Source of the DNA: Rhodobacter sp.
GTDB lineage: Bacteria; Pseudomonadota; Alphaproteobacteria; Rhodobacterales; Rhodobacteraceae
DNA: 64,000 bases
NCBI GenBank assembly: GCA_020637595.1
Contig: JACKKE010000001.1
Span: 62,001 to 126,000 of the forward strand
Direction of reading: 5' to 3'
Every line of letters begins with the position of its first letter. The stretch's first letter is position 1. Position numbers and translations under genes: made by a program. The notes beneath the pieces are model-generated. The model ran no database searches. It saw only the letters and a program-made list of their open reading frames with translations, and had not been told where the DNA came from. Positions 8,704 to 18,195 of the stretch are shown piece by piece.

Positions 8704-9494
8704 GGGCGCATGACCCGGATGGGGTCGGCCAGCACCTCGCCAAAGGCCGAAAGCCAGACGGCGATGATCAGGGGCGCGGCGATGACCAGCAGCGCAAGCC
8801 CGCCGAAGGTCAGCGCCGGGGCGCCGACGAAGGCCACCATCAGCTGCGGCATCGCCCGGTTGATCGCCCCCAGCGCGAGGTTATAGAGCACCGCGCCGAT
8901 CAGGAAGGGCGCGGCCAGCGAGAAAGCCAGCGCGAAGGCGTGGGCGATGCGTGCGGTGCCCCATTCGGCCAGCGCGGCGGGGTCGGGCCAGTGGCCGGCA
9001 GGGAACAGGTCGTAGGAGAGCACCAGGAATTGTGCGAGGCGTTCGGGCAGGCCGGCCGCGACCATCGCGGCGAGGCCGGCCATCATCAGCACCTGGGCGA
9101 TGGCGGGCTGCGGGTCGACCCCCGCGCCACCGAAGGCCTGCGCCAGCGAGGTCGCCTGCGCGGCCTTGGTGCCGGCCATCTGCAGGACCATCACCATCAG
9201 TCGCAGCCCGATCGCCAGCATCAGCCCGTTGAGCGTCTCGGCCCCGAGGAACAGCAGCGCCGGGATCGGTTCGGCCTGTGGCACCGGGATCCGGGCGGCG
9301 ACGGCCGGGGCGACGACAGCGGTCATCGCCAGCGCCGCGACCAGGCGCACGCGGGCGGGAACGACCCGTTCGCCAAAGACGGGCATCAGGGCAAAGACCG
9401 GGCCGATGCGGGCAAAGACCAGGCCGGTGGCGGCCAGCCAGGCCTGGCCCTGGATCAGCAGGGCGGACAGCGCGCCCAGCATCTCGGGGGTCAT
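8700..9494 (-). CDS. fliR: Flagellar biosynthetic protein FliR
   Basis: Membrane protein of 264 aa with six hydrophobic segments, part of the FliPQR export gate core. Recognisable family stretches are ARIGPVFALMPVFGERVVPARVR near the N-terminus, split by polar loops, and the C-terminal LALGAINRAMPQLMVAFVGAP. The start overlaps the flhA stop by 4 bp and its stop overlaps the flhB ATG, so flhA-fliR-flhB form one coupled unit. Confidence 0.96.
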   Translation of the reverse strand: MTPEMLGALSALLIQGQAWLAATGLVFARIGPVFALMPVFGERVVPARVRLVAALAMTAVVAPAVAARIPVPQAEPIPALLFLGAETLNGLMLAIGLRLMVMVLQMAGTKAAQATSLAQAFGGAGVDPQPAIAQVLMMAGLAAMVAAGLPERLAQFLVLSYDLFPAGHWPDPAALAEWGTARIAHAFALAFSLAAPFLIGAVLYNLALGAINRAMPQLMVAFVGAPALTFGGLALLVIAAPLIIAVWLSAFGEVLADPIRVMRP

Positions 9495-11566
9495 GCGGCG
9501 ATCTGCCCGACCAGCGCGGGCCGGGCCTCCATGCCGATTTCCTCAAAGGCGAAGACCGGCGCGGGCACATCGCGCGCGGCCATCACCGTGCGCAGGAAAC
9601 GCCGCCGCCGCCCCGAGGTGACCAGCGCCGCCTGGGTGCCGGTTTCCGAGAGGTCCGAAAAGGTTTTCGACAGCGCCGCGGCGAGGCGGCCGAATTCGGC
9701 CGGGGGCAGGGCGATGTCGCCCATGCCGCGGTCGCCCTCGATCTGGTAGCGGGTGAACAGATCCTCCCAGTCGGGGGCCAGTTGCACCAGCGGCAGGGTG
9801 CCGTCGGCGCGTTTCAGCCCGGCGACCAGCTGGAAGCCGAGGCGCTGGCGGACGTGTTCGCAGACCACCTCGGGGGCGAGGTTGGTCACCCGCAATTCGG
9901 CGATGGATTCGAGGATCAAGGGCAGGTTGCGGACCGACACGCGCTCGTCCAGCAGGAGCCGCAGCACCGAGAGCAGCATGTCGACCGGCACCTTGTCGGG
10001 GATCAGCTCGTCGATCAGCCGGCGGTTCGCCTCGGCGCGTTTGGGGTCCGAGAGGTTGGTCAGCTCGTCCAGCATCCGGCGCAGGCCGCGCAGGGACAGG
10101 AGGCGCGCGAAATTGGTCTTGATCACCTCGAGCAGATGGGTCGCCAGAACCTCGGTCGGGCTGACCACGGTCAGGCCCGAGAGCGCCGCGCGTTCCTCGT
10201 CGCCCGGCGCGATCCAGCGGGCGGGGGCGGCATAGACGGGTTCCGAGACATCGACGCCGGGTGGTGCGCCCTGGATCGCCCCCTCGGGCAGCAGGGCCAG
10301 GCGGCGGTCGGGCATCAGACGGTCGCGGCCCTGCTCGACCCCCTGGATCAGGATCGCGTATTCGCCGGGCTGCAGGCCGGGGTCGTCGGTCAGGCGGATC
10401 TCGGGCAGGATCAGGCCGAAATGGCGCACGACATGGTTGCGCATGTTCATGATCCGCGCATCGAGCCCGGTTGCCGGGTCCAGCACCATCGGCACCAGAT
10501 CTGGGGCAAAGGTGACGTGGATCTCGTCGAGGTCCAGCACATCGCCCAGCGAGGTCGGGCGGATTTCCGGCGTCGGGGCGTCCTGGATGGCCTGGGCGGT
10601 ATTTCGGCGATGCGCGACCCAGGCGCCCGCGCCGAGGAGCGCCGCACCCAGAACGAAGGGCAGGAAGGGCAGACCGGGGACCAGCGCGAAAAGGCCCAGC
10701 AGCAGCGCGACCGTGGCCAGTGCCGCCGGATGCCGGCCGAGTTGGGCAAAAAGCGCGGTGTCGGTCGCTCCGGTGGCCCCGCCACGCGCCAGCAGCAGGG
10801 CCGCGGCGATCGAGATGATGACCGCCGGGATCTGGCTGACCAGCCCGTCGCCGACGGTCAGGATGGCATAGGTTTCAAAGGCTTCGCCCACTGGCATGCC
10901 ATGCACCAGCGTGCCCATCAAAAGCCCCACGACGATGTTCATCAGCGTGATCAGCAGGCCCGCGACGGCATCGCCCTTGACGAATTTCGACGCCCCGTCG
11001 AGCGAGCCGAAGAAGGTGGTTTCCTGCTGCTCGCGCTCGCGTCGGGCCTTGGCCTCGGCGTGGGAAATCGCGCCGGCAGACATGTCGGCGTCGATTGCCA
11101 GCTGCTTGCCGGGCATTCCGTCCAGCGCGAATCGCGCGCCGACCTCGGCCATGCGGCCCGCGCCCTTGGTGATGACGATGAAGTTGACGATCAGAAGGAC
11201 GCAGAACACCACGACCCCCAGGAACACGCTGCCGCCCATGATGAAGCTGGCGAAGCCCTGGATGACCGATCCTGCGGCCTGCGGACCGGTGTGCCCCTGG
11301 CCGATGATCAGCCGCGTGGACGAGACGTTGAGCGAGAGGCGTAGCATCAGCGATGCCAGCAGCACTGTAGGGAAGATCGAGAAATCCAGCGGGCGTTCGA
11401 TGAAGAGGGTGATCGTGAACATCAGGATCGCCAGCGCAAAGGACGCGGCCAGCCCGATGTCCAGCATCCAGCCGGGCATCGGCAGGATCATCATCACGAT
11501 CACCGCCATCAGCGCGAGCGCGAGCAGCACCGTGGGCTGGAAGAGGCGGGCGATGGAGAAGTTCAT
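9491..11566 (-). CDS. flhA: Flagellar biosynthesis protein FlhA
   Basis: Largest export-gate protein (691 aa). The N-terminal half has about eight membrane segments. The FHIPEP-family signature (GRMAEVGARFALDGMPGKQ, then AIDADMSAG) lies in the conserved cytoplasmic loop. The C-terminal half is a soluble platform that docks chaperone-substrate complexes. ATG 11566 is used because it yields the family N-terminus (MNFSIARLFQPTVLLALALM) and sits on the overlap with the preceding transglycosylase stop. Longer upstream reading is Arg/Pro-rich and is only the open complementary frame of that gene. Confidence 0.97.
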   Translation of the reverse strand: MNFSIARLFQPTVLLALALMAVIVMMILPMPGWMLDIGLAASFALAILMFTITLFIERPLDFSIFPTVLLASLMLRLSLNVSSTRLIIGQGHTGPQAAGSVIQGFASFIMGGSVFLGVVVFCVLLIVNFIVITKGAGRMAEVGARFALDGMPGKQLAIDADMSAGAISHAEAKARREREQQETTFFGSLDGASKFVKGDAVAGLLITLMNIVVGLLMGTLVHGMPVGEAFETYAILTVGDGLVSQIPAVIISIAAALLLARGGATGATDTALFAQLGRHPAALATVALLLGLFALVPGLPFLPFVLGAALLGAGAWVAHRRNTAQAIQDAPTPEIRPTSLGDVLDLDEIHVTFAPDLVPMVLDPATGLDARIMNMRNHVVRHFGLILPEIRLTDDPGLQPGEYAILIQGVEQGRDRLMPDRRLALLPEGAIQGAPPGVDVSEPVYAAPARWIAPGDEERAALSGLTVVSPTEVLATHLLEVIKTNFARLLSLRGLRRMLDELTNLSDPKRAEANRRLIDELIPDKVPVDMLLSVLRLLLDERVSVRNLPLILESIAELRVTNLAPEVVCEHVRQRLGFQLVAGLKRADGTLPLVQLAPDWEDLFTRYQIEGDRGMGDIALPPAEFGRLAAALSKTFSDLSETGTQAALVTSGRRRRFLRTVMAARDVPAPVFAFEEIGMEARPALVGQIAA

Positions 11567-12237
11567 GGCGTGTCCTCGAAGAGGGGGCGGGCGGCGGGCA
11601 GGGTGGCGGGGACCAGCGAGGCGCCGGCGGCGGAGCCGGCGAAGAGCGGATAGCCCGGGGCCGGAAGGGCGTTTGCGGGCCGGTCGTCGCGCGGGGGGGC
11701 GGCGAGGTTTGCGGGGGTGTCGCCCAGGGCGGCGAGGATCTGGCGGAAGCGGGCGCGATAGCGGTTGGCAAAGGCCGGGGTGCGCGAGTGATAGGCGCCG
11801 GCCGCCGCCTCCCAGCTGCCGAATTCGTCGTGCAGGTCGGACAGCAGCCGGGCGGCATAGCGCGCGGCGGTGGGGGGATCGAGCAGCGCCTCGGGCGCGG
11901 TAAACCCTTGCCCGTGCCAGCGCCAGTTGATCTGGAAACACCCCAGGTCAAGGTTGCGCTGCCCGCGTGCGAGGGTGGCGCGGGCGAACGCCACCGCCTC
12001 GGCCCGGGTGGCGAACCAGTGCCCCTGACCCTCGGCATTGGCGGCCCAGGGCCAGGGTCTGAGCTGCCCGTCCATCCTGCGCCCGGTTTCCGCGAGGGTG
12101 ATCGCCAGCAGGACGGTGGCAGGGATGCCGGCCTCGCGCGCTGCGGCGCGGGCGGCGGATTCGCACAGATCCGGCCGGGCCTGCGCGGGCAGGGCCAGAA
12201 GCATCAGCAGGGCGATCAGGCAGCGAGAGTTCTTCAT
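11563..12237 (-). CDS. Periplasmic lytic transglycosylase heading the flagellar operon (SltF-like)
   Basis: Protein of 224 aa with a signal peptide (MKNSRCLIALLMLLALPAQARP) and a transglycosylase SLT fold. The catalytic Glu is in LAITLAETGRR, followed by DLGCFQINWRWHG (usual QxNxxxHG-type motif) and the AAGAYHSRTP helix. It is expected to cleave murein beta-1,4 bonds so that the flagellar rod can pass. It is co-translated with flhA through an ATGA overlap, and Rhodobacter species use a dedicated flagellar muramidase, SltF. That link is inferred from context, and another housekeeping role is possible. Confidence 0.82.
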   Translation of the reverse strand: MKNSRCLIALLMLLALPAQARPDLCESAARAAAREAGIPATVLLAITLAETGRRMDGQLRPWPWAANAEGQGHWFATRAEAVAFARATLARGQRNLDLGCFQINWRWHGQGFTAPEALLDPPTAARYAARLLSDLHDEFGSWEAAAGAYHSRTPAFANRYRARFRQILAALGDTPANLAAPPRDDRPANALPAPGYPLFAGSAAGASLVPATLPAARPLFEDTP

Positions 12238-12375
12238 CGCAAGGTCCGGTGGTTTGGCATCACTCTGGCGGGCGAAGGTTGATGAAGGGTTGATGCCGGC
12301 CCGGTGTTTGCGCGGGATCAAGGCAACCGGTCGGAGAAGATGCGAGTCTGTTCGAAACCAGACGGGAGGCCCGCC

Positions 12376-12714
12376 ATGAAGCATGCTGTCGCCACTGCCT
12401 TTGCCGCCGCGATCCTGGCCGCTCCGGCCTTTGCCGGGGATTGCACCGGGTTCGTTCAAGGCGTGCGTCCGATCGCGCAATACAACCACACTGCCGGAAC
12501 CGGGTTTCTGGCAGTGCGCACCGGGCCGGGCGGGAGTTTTCCGCAGATCGGCGAGCTTTATGCCGGCGACGAGGTCTCGGTCTGGGACCGCAACGGCAAC
12601 TGGTATTACGTCCGCTGCATGGCCGGCCGCTGCACTGCGCCGCTGTGGGGGGATCCGACGCCGACCGGCTGGGTCTATGGCGGCTACCTGCGGATCGGCG
12701 GGGTTTGCCCGTGA
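12376..12714 (+). CDS. Secreted bacterial SH3-domain protein
   Basis: Exported protein of 112 aa. A signal peptide (MKHAVATAFAAAILAAPAFA) is cleaved before GDCTGF. The mature part is one SH3b domain: a GFLAVRTGPGGSFPQIGEL strand pair, then AGDEVSVWDRNGNWYYVRC and the TGWVYGGYLRI closing strand. Four cysteines suggest two periplasmic disulfides. Such domains bind cell wall or mediate periplasmic protein contacts. GGGAGG precedes ATG 12376. It is divergent from the flagellar operon, and no specific partner is evident. Confidence 0.8.
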   Translation: MKHAVATAFAAAILAAPAFAGDCTGFVQGVRPIAQYNHTAGTGFLAVRTGPGGSFPQIGELYAGDEVSVWDRNGNWYYVRCMAGRCTAPLWGDPTPTGWVYGGYLRIGGVCP

Positions 12715-12784
12715 CCTGAGGGCCATCGGGCACCCCGCGGCAAAAAAAACCGCATCCGCCGCGCGGCAAACAGGACGGTTCTGC

Positions 12785-12813
12785 TTGACACCGGGGTCAG
12801 GGTGAAAATGTTA
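12785..12813 (+). promoter_or_regulatory. Putative promoter of the Mrp antiporter operon
   Basis: A consensus -35 hexamer TTGACA (12785-12790) lies about 100 bp upstream of mnhA. A weak AT-containing stretch (AAAATGTTA, 12805-12813) stands at about the right distance for a -10. This is the only good -35 match in the gap, and the -10 is poor. Confidence 0.4.
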
Positions 12814-12886
12814 GGCGCGCGGAGTCCGGAACTCTGCGGGTCGGACCAAAGGCGCCCCTGCGCCGCCCTCGGACAAAGGAGTCGGC

Positions 12887-15724
12887 ATGTCCCTTGCCCT
12901 GATCGCGGCGCTTCCCTTTCTGGGCGCGCTGTTGCCCGGATTGATGATCCGTTCGGGCCGCAATGTCTGTGCGACCACGACCTTTGCCACGACCGCGCTG
13001 GCGCTGATCGGCATTCTGCTGCTGGCGCCCCAGGTCATGGCGGGCGGTGTGGTGATCGAACGCTATGAATGGCTGCCGCAGCTGGGTCTGAACATCAGCT
13101 TCATGCTCGACGGGCTGGGGCTGCTGTTCTCGGTGCTGATCCTGGGGATCGGGCTGCTGATCATCACCTATGCGCGGTTCTACCTGTCGAAATCCGACCC
13201 GATGGGGAATTTCTATACCTACCTGCTGCTCTTTCAGGGCGCGATGGTGGGGATCGTCCTGTCGGACAACATCCTGCTGCTGCTGATCTTCTGGGAGCTG
13301 ACCTCGCTCAGCTCGTTCCTGCTGATCGGCTACTGGCGCCACCTGCCCGAGGGACGTCAGGGCGCGCGCATGGCGCTGGCGGTGACCGGCATGGGCGGGC
13401 TGGCGATGATCGGCGGCATGCTGATCCTGGGCCAGATCGCCGGCAGCTATGACATCAGCGTCATCCTGCAGCATGGCGAGGCGATCCGGGCGCATGACCT
13501 CTACGTCCCGGCGCTGATCCTGATCCTGCTGGGCGCCTTTACCAAATCGGCGCAGTTCCCGTTCCACTTCTGGCTGCCGCACGCGATGGCCGCGCCGACG
13601 CCGGTCTCGGCCTATCTGCATTCGGCGACGATGGTGAAGGCGGGGCTCTTTCTGATGGCGCGGCTCTGGCCGGCGCTGTCGGGCACGCCCGAGTGGTTCT
13701 GGCTGGTCTCGGGCGCGGGGCTGATCACGATGGTGCTGGGCGCGGTGATCGCGCTGTTCAAGGACGACCTGAAGGCGCTGCTGGCCTTTTCGACCGTCAG
13801 CCATCTGGGGCTGATCACCATGCTGCTGGGGCTGGGCACCGAATACGCGGCGGTGGCGGCGGTGTTCCACATCATCAACCACGCGACCTTCAAGGCCGCG
13901 CTCTTTATGACCGCCGGCATCGTCGACCACGAGGCCCACACCCGCAACATTCGCCTGCTGGGCGGGTTGCGCAGGCTGATGCCGGTGACCTTCACCATCG
14001 GCACCATCGCGGCGCTGTCGATGGCAGGGATCCCGCTGTTCAACGGCTTCCTGTCCAAGGAAATGATGCTGGAGGCCGCGCATGACACCGGCACCTGGTT
14101 CGCGGTGCTGGCGACGGCGGGGGCGGTGTTCTCGGTCGCCTATTCCTTCCGTTTCGTGGTGCACACCTTCCTCGGCCCGGTGCGCGAAAGCTACCCGGGC
14201 AAGCCGCATGACCCCGGCTTCGGCATGTGGGTCTCGCCTGCGCTGCTGGCGGTGCTGGTGGTGCTGATCGGTCTCTTTCCGCAGCAGACCGTCGGCCCTG
14301 TCGTCGAGGTGATCGCCGGCGCGGTGACCGGCGGGCATCCGCATGTCCACCTGGCGCTGTGGCATGGGGTCACGCCCGCGCTGATCATGTCGGCGATCGC
14401 GGTGGCCGGGGGCCTCGTGTTCCTGGGGCTGCAGCGCAGCCTCGCACCGGTCTGGGATGCAGCGCCGCGGCCCGAGGCCAAAGCGATCTTTGATGCCATC
14501 GTCGAGGCGCTGGCGCGGATCGCCAAGGCGTTCACCGACACTTTCCAGGACGGCGCGATCTCGCGCTATCTGGCGGTGTTCACGGTGGTGGTGGTGGCCT
14601 ATGGCGGCTGGGCCTTCTGGGGGCAGGGCGCGGGGTTCGCACCCGGTGCGCGCGAACAGCTGCCGGTCGGACCGGTCGAGCTGGTGTTCTTCACCTTGCT
14701 GATCGTCGGCACCGCCGGGGTCGTCGCGGTGCACCGGCAGCGGTTCATCTCGCTCATCGTGATCTCGATCGTCGGCCTTGTGGTCTCGCTGACCTTTGTG
14801 CAGTTCTCGGCCCCCGACCTGGCGCTGACGCAGCTGACGGTCGAGGTGGTGACGGTGATCCTGCTGTTGCTGGCGCTGAACTACCTGCCCAAGGAAACGC
14901 CGGTCGAATCCGCGCCGGGCCGCCGGATCCGCGACGGCGTCATCGCTCTGGTCGCGGGCGGCGGGATCGGCGCGCTGGCCTATGCCATCCTGACGCGCGA
15001 CATGTCGCTGCCGACGATTGCCGACTATCACGTCGCCAATTCCTATACCGGGGGCGGCGGCAACAACGTCGTCAACGTGATCCTCGTGGACTTCCGGGGC
15101 TTTGATACGATGGGCGAGATCAGCGTGCTGGGGATCGCCGCACTGATCATCTTTGCCCTGGTCGAGGTGATCCTGCACGGGCCGGCCTCGCGCCGCCTGC
15201 TGAACTGGAAACCCGAGCTGCCGCAGGCCTTCGACCGCCACCCGCTGATGATGGTGGTGGCCACCCGCGTGGCGCTTCCGATCGCGCTGACGGTGGGGGT
15301 GTTCATCTTCCTGCGCGGACACAACCAGCCGGGCGGCGGGTTCATCGCCGGGCTGGTGGTCGCCATCGCGCTGTTGATGCAATACATGGCCTCGGGCTTT
15401 GCCTGGAGTCAGGCGCGGCAGAAGTTCGACTATCACGGGGTGATCTCGTTGGGGGTGCTGATCGCGGTGCTGACCGGCACAGCCAGCCTGATCCTGGGGT
15501 GGAACTTCCTGACCTCGAGCAACGTGCACGTCCATATCTGGCCGCTCGACGATATCCACCTCGCCAGTGCTGCCGCCTTTGACCTGGGTGTGTTCCTGAC
15601 CGTTGTCGGCGCGGTGATGCTGGCGCTGGCAAGCCTCAGCCGGATCGGTCGGCGCGCCGGCGAGGGGGTGAACCTGACTGCGATGGATATCAATCCGCGC
15701 GACAACGCCGAGGAGGGGCGCTGA
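12887..15724 (+). CDS. mnhA: Mrp-type Na+/H+ (K+/H+) antiporter subunit A, fused with subunit B domain
   Basis: Polytopic protein of 945 aa, the largest subunit of the multisubunit cation/proton antiporter, related to NuoL of complex I. The NuoL-like part carries the conserved proton-path helix region (FWELTSLSSFLLIGYW) and FTKSAQFPFHFWLPHAMAAP. A C-terminal extension from about residue 800 (LPQAFDRHPLMMVVATRVAL, then RGHNQPGGGFIAGLV) is the MnhB domain. The operon is thus of the group 2 layout (PhaAB fusion) known from rhizobia and other alphaproteobacteria. It is the first gene of a six-gene operon. The stop is immediately followed by the mnhC ATG. The role is pH, sodium or potassium homeostasis at the inner membrane. 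Confidence 0.95.
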   Translation: MSLALIAALPFLGALLPGLMIRSGRNVCATTTFATTALALIGILLLAPQVMAGGVVIERYEWLPQLGLNISFMLDGLGLLFSVLILGIGLLIITYARFYLSKSDPMGNFYTYLLLFQGAMVGIVLSDNILLLLIFWELTSLSSFLLIGYWRHLPEGRQGARMALAVTGMGGLAMIGGMLILGQIAGSYDISVILQHGEAIRAHDLYVPALILILLGAFTKSAQFPFHFWLPHAMAAPTPVSAYLHSATMVKAGLFLMARLWPALSGTPEWFWLVSGAGLITMVLGAVIALFKDDLKALLAFSTVSHLGLITMLLGLGTEYAAVAAVFHIINHATFKAALFMTAGIVDHEAHTRNIRLLGGLRRLMPVTFTIGTIAALSMAGIPLFNGFLSKEMMLEAAHDTGTWFAVLATAGAVFSVAYSFRFVVHTFLGPVRESYPGKPHDPGFGMWVSPALLAVLVVLIGLFPQQTVGPVVEVIAGAVTGGHPHVHLALWHGVTPALIMSAIAVAGGLVFLGLQRSLAPVWDAAPRPEAKAIFDAIVEALARIAKAFTDTFQDGAISRYLAVFTVVVVAYGGWAFWGQGAGFAPGAREQLPVGPVELVFFTLLIVGTAGVVAVHRQRFISLIVISIVGLVVSLTFVQFSAPDLALTQLTVEVVTVILLLLALNYLPKETPVESAPGRRIRDGVIALVAGGGIGALAYAILTRDMSLPTIADYHVANSYTGGGGNNVVNVILVDFRGFDTMGEISVLGIAALIIFALVEVILHGPASRRLLNWKPELPQAFDRHPLMMVVATRVALPIALTVGVFIFLRGHNQPGGGFIAGLVVAIALLMQYMASGFAWSQARQKFDYHGVISLGVLIAVLTGTASLILGWNFLTSSNVHVHIWPLDDIHLASAAAFDLGVFLTVVGAVMLALASLSRIGRRAGEGVNLTAMDINPRDNAEEGR

Positions 15725-16072
15725 ATGGAAACGCTGGTTGCCGTCGCCATTGGCGCCATGACCGCCGCCGGGGTCTATCTGCTGCTCAGACTGCGCACCT
15801 TCCCGGTGGTGCTGGGGCTGTCGATGCTGTCCTATGCGGTCAACGTGTTCATCTTTGCCTCGGGCCGGCTGGTGCCCGGCCTGCCGCCGATCCTCGGCCA
15901 TGCCGAGACGATGACCGACCCGCTGCCGCAGGCGCTGGTGCTGACCGCCATCGTGATCTCGTTCGGGATGACGGCGCTGACGGTGATCCTGGCACTGGGG
16001 TCGTATCTGAACGCCGGGACCGACGCGATCGACATCGAGAAGCCGGGCGAACAGCCCGAGACCGGGCGCTGA
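15725..16072 (+). CDS. mnhC: Mrp antiporter subunit C
   Basis: NuoK-like small membrane subunit of 115 aa with three transmembrane helices. The typical sequence LLLRLRTFPVVLGLSMLSYA is followed by NVFIFASGRL. The third helix (LPQALVLTAIVISFGMTA) carries the family pattern. It starts directly after the mnhA stop with no gap, as part of the antiporter operon. Confidence 0.95.
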   Translation: METLVAVAIGAMTAAGVYLLLRLRTFPVVLGLSMLSYAVNVFIFASGRLVPGLPPILGHAETMTDPLPQALVLTAIVISFGMTALTVILALGSYLNAGTDAIDIEKPGEQPETGR

Positions 16073-16085
16073 GGGGGCAGGGGAC

Positions 16086-17702
16086 ATGGAACACTGGATC
16101 ATTGCCCCGATCGTGCTGCCCGCGCTGGTGGGTCCGCTGATCGTCCTGACGATGCGCCATGACGAGCTGTTGCAGCGCGTGGCGGGCCTGGCGTCGATGG
16201 TGGTGCAGGTCGGGCTGGTGGTTGCGTTGCTGATCGCGGCCTCGGGCGGCGCGGTCGAATCCTATGAGCTGGGCAGCTGGCCCGCGCCCTTCGGCATCGT
16301 GCTGGTGCTCGACCGGCTCAGCGCGCTGATGGTGACGCTGACCGCGGTGCTGGGGCTGATGGTGCTGGCCTATGCCGTCGCCACCAATTGGGACCGGCGG
16401 GGGCGTAATTTCCACGCGCTCTTCCAGTTCCAGATGATGGGCCTTTACGGCGCAATGCTGACCGGCGACATCTTCAACCTCTTCGTGTTCTTCGAGATCC
16501 TGCTGATCGCCTCGTATGGGCTGATGACCCACGGCGGCGGCCGCATGCGGCTGCGCGGTGGGGTGCAATACGTGATCTTCAACCTGGCCGGCTCGACGCT
16601 GTTCCTGTTCGCGCTGGGCACGCTCTATGCGGTGTTCGGCTCGCTCAACATGGCCGACCTGGCCGAGCGCGCGACCGAGCTGCCGGCGGGCGACGCGGCG
16701 CTCTTGCGGGTCACGGCGGCGCTGCTGGCGCTGGTGTTCCTGCTGAAAGGTGCGCTGGTGCCGGTGCATTTCTGGCTGCCCAACACCTATGCGCTGGCCC
16801 CGGCGCCGGTCGCGGCGTTGTTCGCGGTGATGACCAAGGTCGGCGCCTATGCGATCATCCGCGTCTATACGCTGATCTTCCCCGAGACGCTGGCGCCGAT
16901 GGGCGACCTGTTGAGCGGCATCCTGATGCCGGCGGCGCTGGTCACGCTGGCGGTGGGCATGGTCGGGGTGCTGGCTGGCGGCACGCTGGCCCGGATCGTG
17001 TCCTTTGCCGCGATCGGCTCGATGGGCACGCTGTTCCTGGCGGTCTCGGCCTTTACGCCGCAGGCGGTGGCGGCGGCGCTCTACTACCTCGTGCATTCGA
17101 CGCTGGCGACCGCGGCGCTGTTCCTGGTCGTCGATCAGGTGCGCGCGCGGCGCGGCAATTCCTCGCTGGCCCATCAGGCGCCGATGCCGGGGGGCGGACT
17201 GGTCTCGGCCTTCTTCTTTGTCGGGGCGATCGCCCTGGCGGGGATGCCGCCACTGTCGGGCTTTATCGGCAAGCTGCTGGTGCTTGATGCGATCCGCACA
17301 CAAGACTGGTGGGTCTGGGGCTGGGCGGTGGTGCTGGTCACGTCGCTGATTGCCGTCGTCGGCTTTGCCCGCGCGGGGTCGGCGCTGTTCTGGAAGCCCC
17401 ACGACGTCCAGAGCCCGCCGCCCGGCGATTTCCAGCCGGCCGCAGGCACGACATCCGGCCTGGGGCTGGCGGTGCTGGGCGCGGTGCTGGCGCTGGTCGT
17501 CGGCTGGACGGTGCTGGCCGGTCCCGCCACCCGCTATGCGCAGGCGACCGCGACACAGCTGTTCGCACCGCAAGCCTATATCCACGCCGTTCTCGGCACC
17601 CCCGAGGAACGCGCCGCCCGCATGGCGGCGGTGCCCGAGGTGATGCCCGAGGATCCGCATCACGGCGATGCCCCGGCGACCCCGCAACCAGAGGGCCACT
17701 GA
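16086..17702 (+). CDS. mnhD: Mrp antiporter subunit D
   Basis: NuoM/N-like proton-translocating membrane subunit of 538 aa with about 14 helices. The conserved FFEILLIASYGLMTHGG segment holds the functional glutamate. KGALVPVHFWLPNTYALAPAP carries the helix-7 lysine, followed by the broken-helix lysine region near VMTKVGAYAIIRVY. The C-terminus is long and polar, ending in a His/Pro-rich tail. It lies 13 bp after mnhC, with AGGGGACATGG giving the ribosome-binding site. Confidence 0.95.
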   Translation: MEHWIIAPIVLPALVGPLIVLTMRHDELLQRVAGLASMVVQVGLVVALLIAASGGAVESYELGSWPAPFGIVLVLDRLSALMVTLTAVLGLMVLAYAVATNWDRRGRNFHALFQFQMMGLYGAMLTGDIFNLFVFFEILLIASYGLMTHGGGRMRLRGGVQYVIFNLAGSTLFLFALGTLYAVFGSLNMADLAERATELPAGDAALLRVTAALLALVFLLKGALVPVHFWLPNTYALAPAPVAALFAVMTKVGAYAIIRVYTLIFPETLAPMGDLLSGILMPAALVTLAVGMVGVLAGGTLARIVSFAAIGSMGTLFLAVSAFTPQAVAAALYYLVHSTLATAALFLVVDQVRARRGNSSLAHQAPMPGGGLVSAFFFVGAIALAGMPPLSGFIGKLLVLDAIRTQDWWVWGWAVVLVTSLIAVVGFARAGSALFWKPHDVQSPPPGDFQPAAGTTSGLGLAVLGAVLALVVGWTVLAGPATRYAQATATQLFAPQAYIHAVLGTPEERAARMAAVPEVMPEDPHHGDAPATPQPEGH

Positions 17703-17703
17703 C

Positions 17704-18195
17704 ATGCGCGCACGGTTCCTGCCCCATCCGATCCTCAGCCTGACGCTGCTGATCACCTGGCTTCTGCTGGTCAATTCGGTGTCGCTGAACTCGATCGTCT
17801 TTGGTGCGATCCTGGGGGTGGTGATCCCGATGATCACCCAGCCCTACTGGCCCGACATCCCGAAACTGCGCAGCCCCGGCACGGTGATCGGCTATATCCT
17901 GGTGGTGCTCTATGACATCGTCATGGCCAATATCCAGGTCGCGCTGATCGTGCTGTTCAAACGCCGCCAGGATCTGCAGCCCGCCTGGGTCTGCGTGCCG
18001 CTGGAAATCCGCTCGCCCGAGGCGATCACCGTGCTGGCCGGCACCATCACCCTGACCCCCGGCACCGTGTCCTGCGATCTGGCGCAGGACGGGCACGCGA
18101 TCCTGGTCCATTGCCTGCACGCCCCCGACCCGGACGGTGTGCGCGACGACATCAAGAGCCGCTACGAGGCCCGCCTGAAGGAGATCTTCGGATGA
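17704..18195 (+). CDS. mnhE: Mrp antiporter subunit E
   Basis: Subunit of 163 aa with two to three N-terminal membrane segments (LSLTLLITWLLLVNSVSLNS) followed by a soluble domain. It shows the family pattern VLAGTITLTPGTVSCDLAQD and the HCLHAPDPDGV tail. ATG 17704 comes 1 bp after the mnhD stop. The stop overlaps the mnhF start (ATGA). Confidence 0.93.
   Translation: MRARFLPHPILSLTLLITWLLLVNSVSLNSIVFGAILGVVIPMITQPYWPDIPKLRSPGTVIGYILVVLYDIVMANIQVALIVLFKRRQDLQPAWVCVPLEIRSPEAITVLAGTITLTPGTVSCDLAQDGHAILVHCLHAPDPDGVRDDIKSRYEARLKEIFG

Noticed and set aside
9278..11344. Long frame antisense to flhA
   Set aside because: It has a Gly/Asp/Gln/Arg-rich mirror composition and no ribosome-binding site. 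The FHIPEP signature on the other strand settles the coding strand.
12797..16102. An open frame of about 1100 codons antisense to mnhA and mnhC
   Set aside because: It is rich in Arg, His, Gln and Asp with low-complexity repeats, the typical mirror of high-GC membrane-protein codons. It has no domain, and the sense strand is plainly the antiporter operon.
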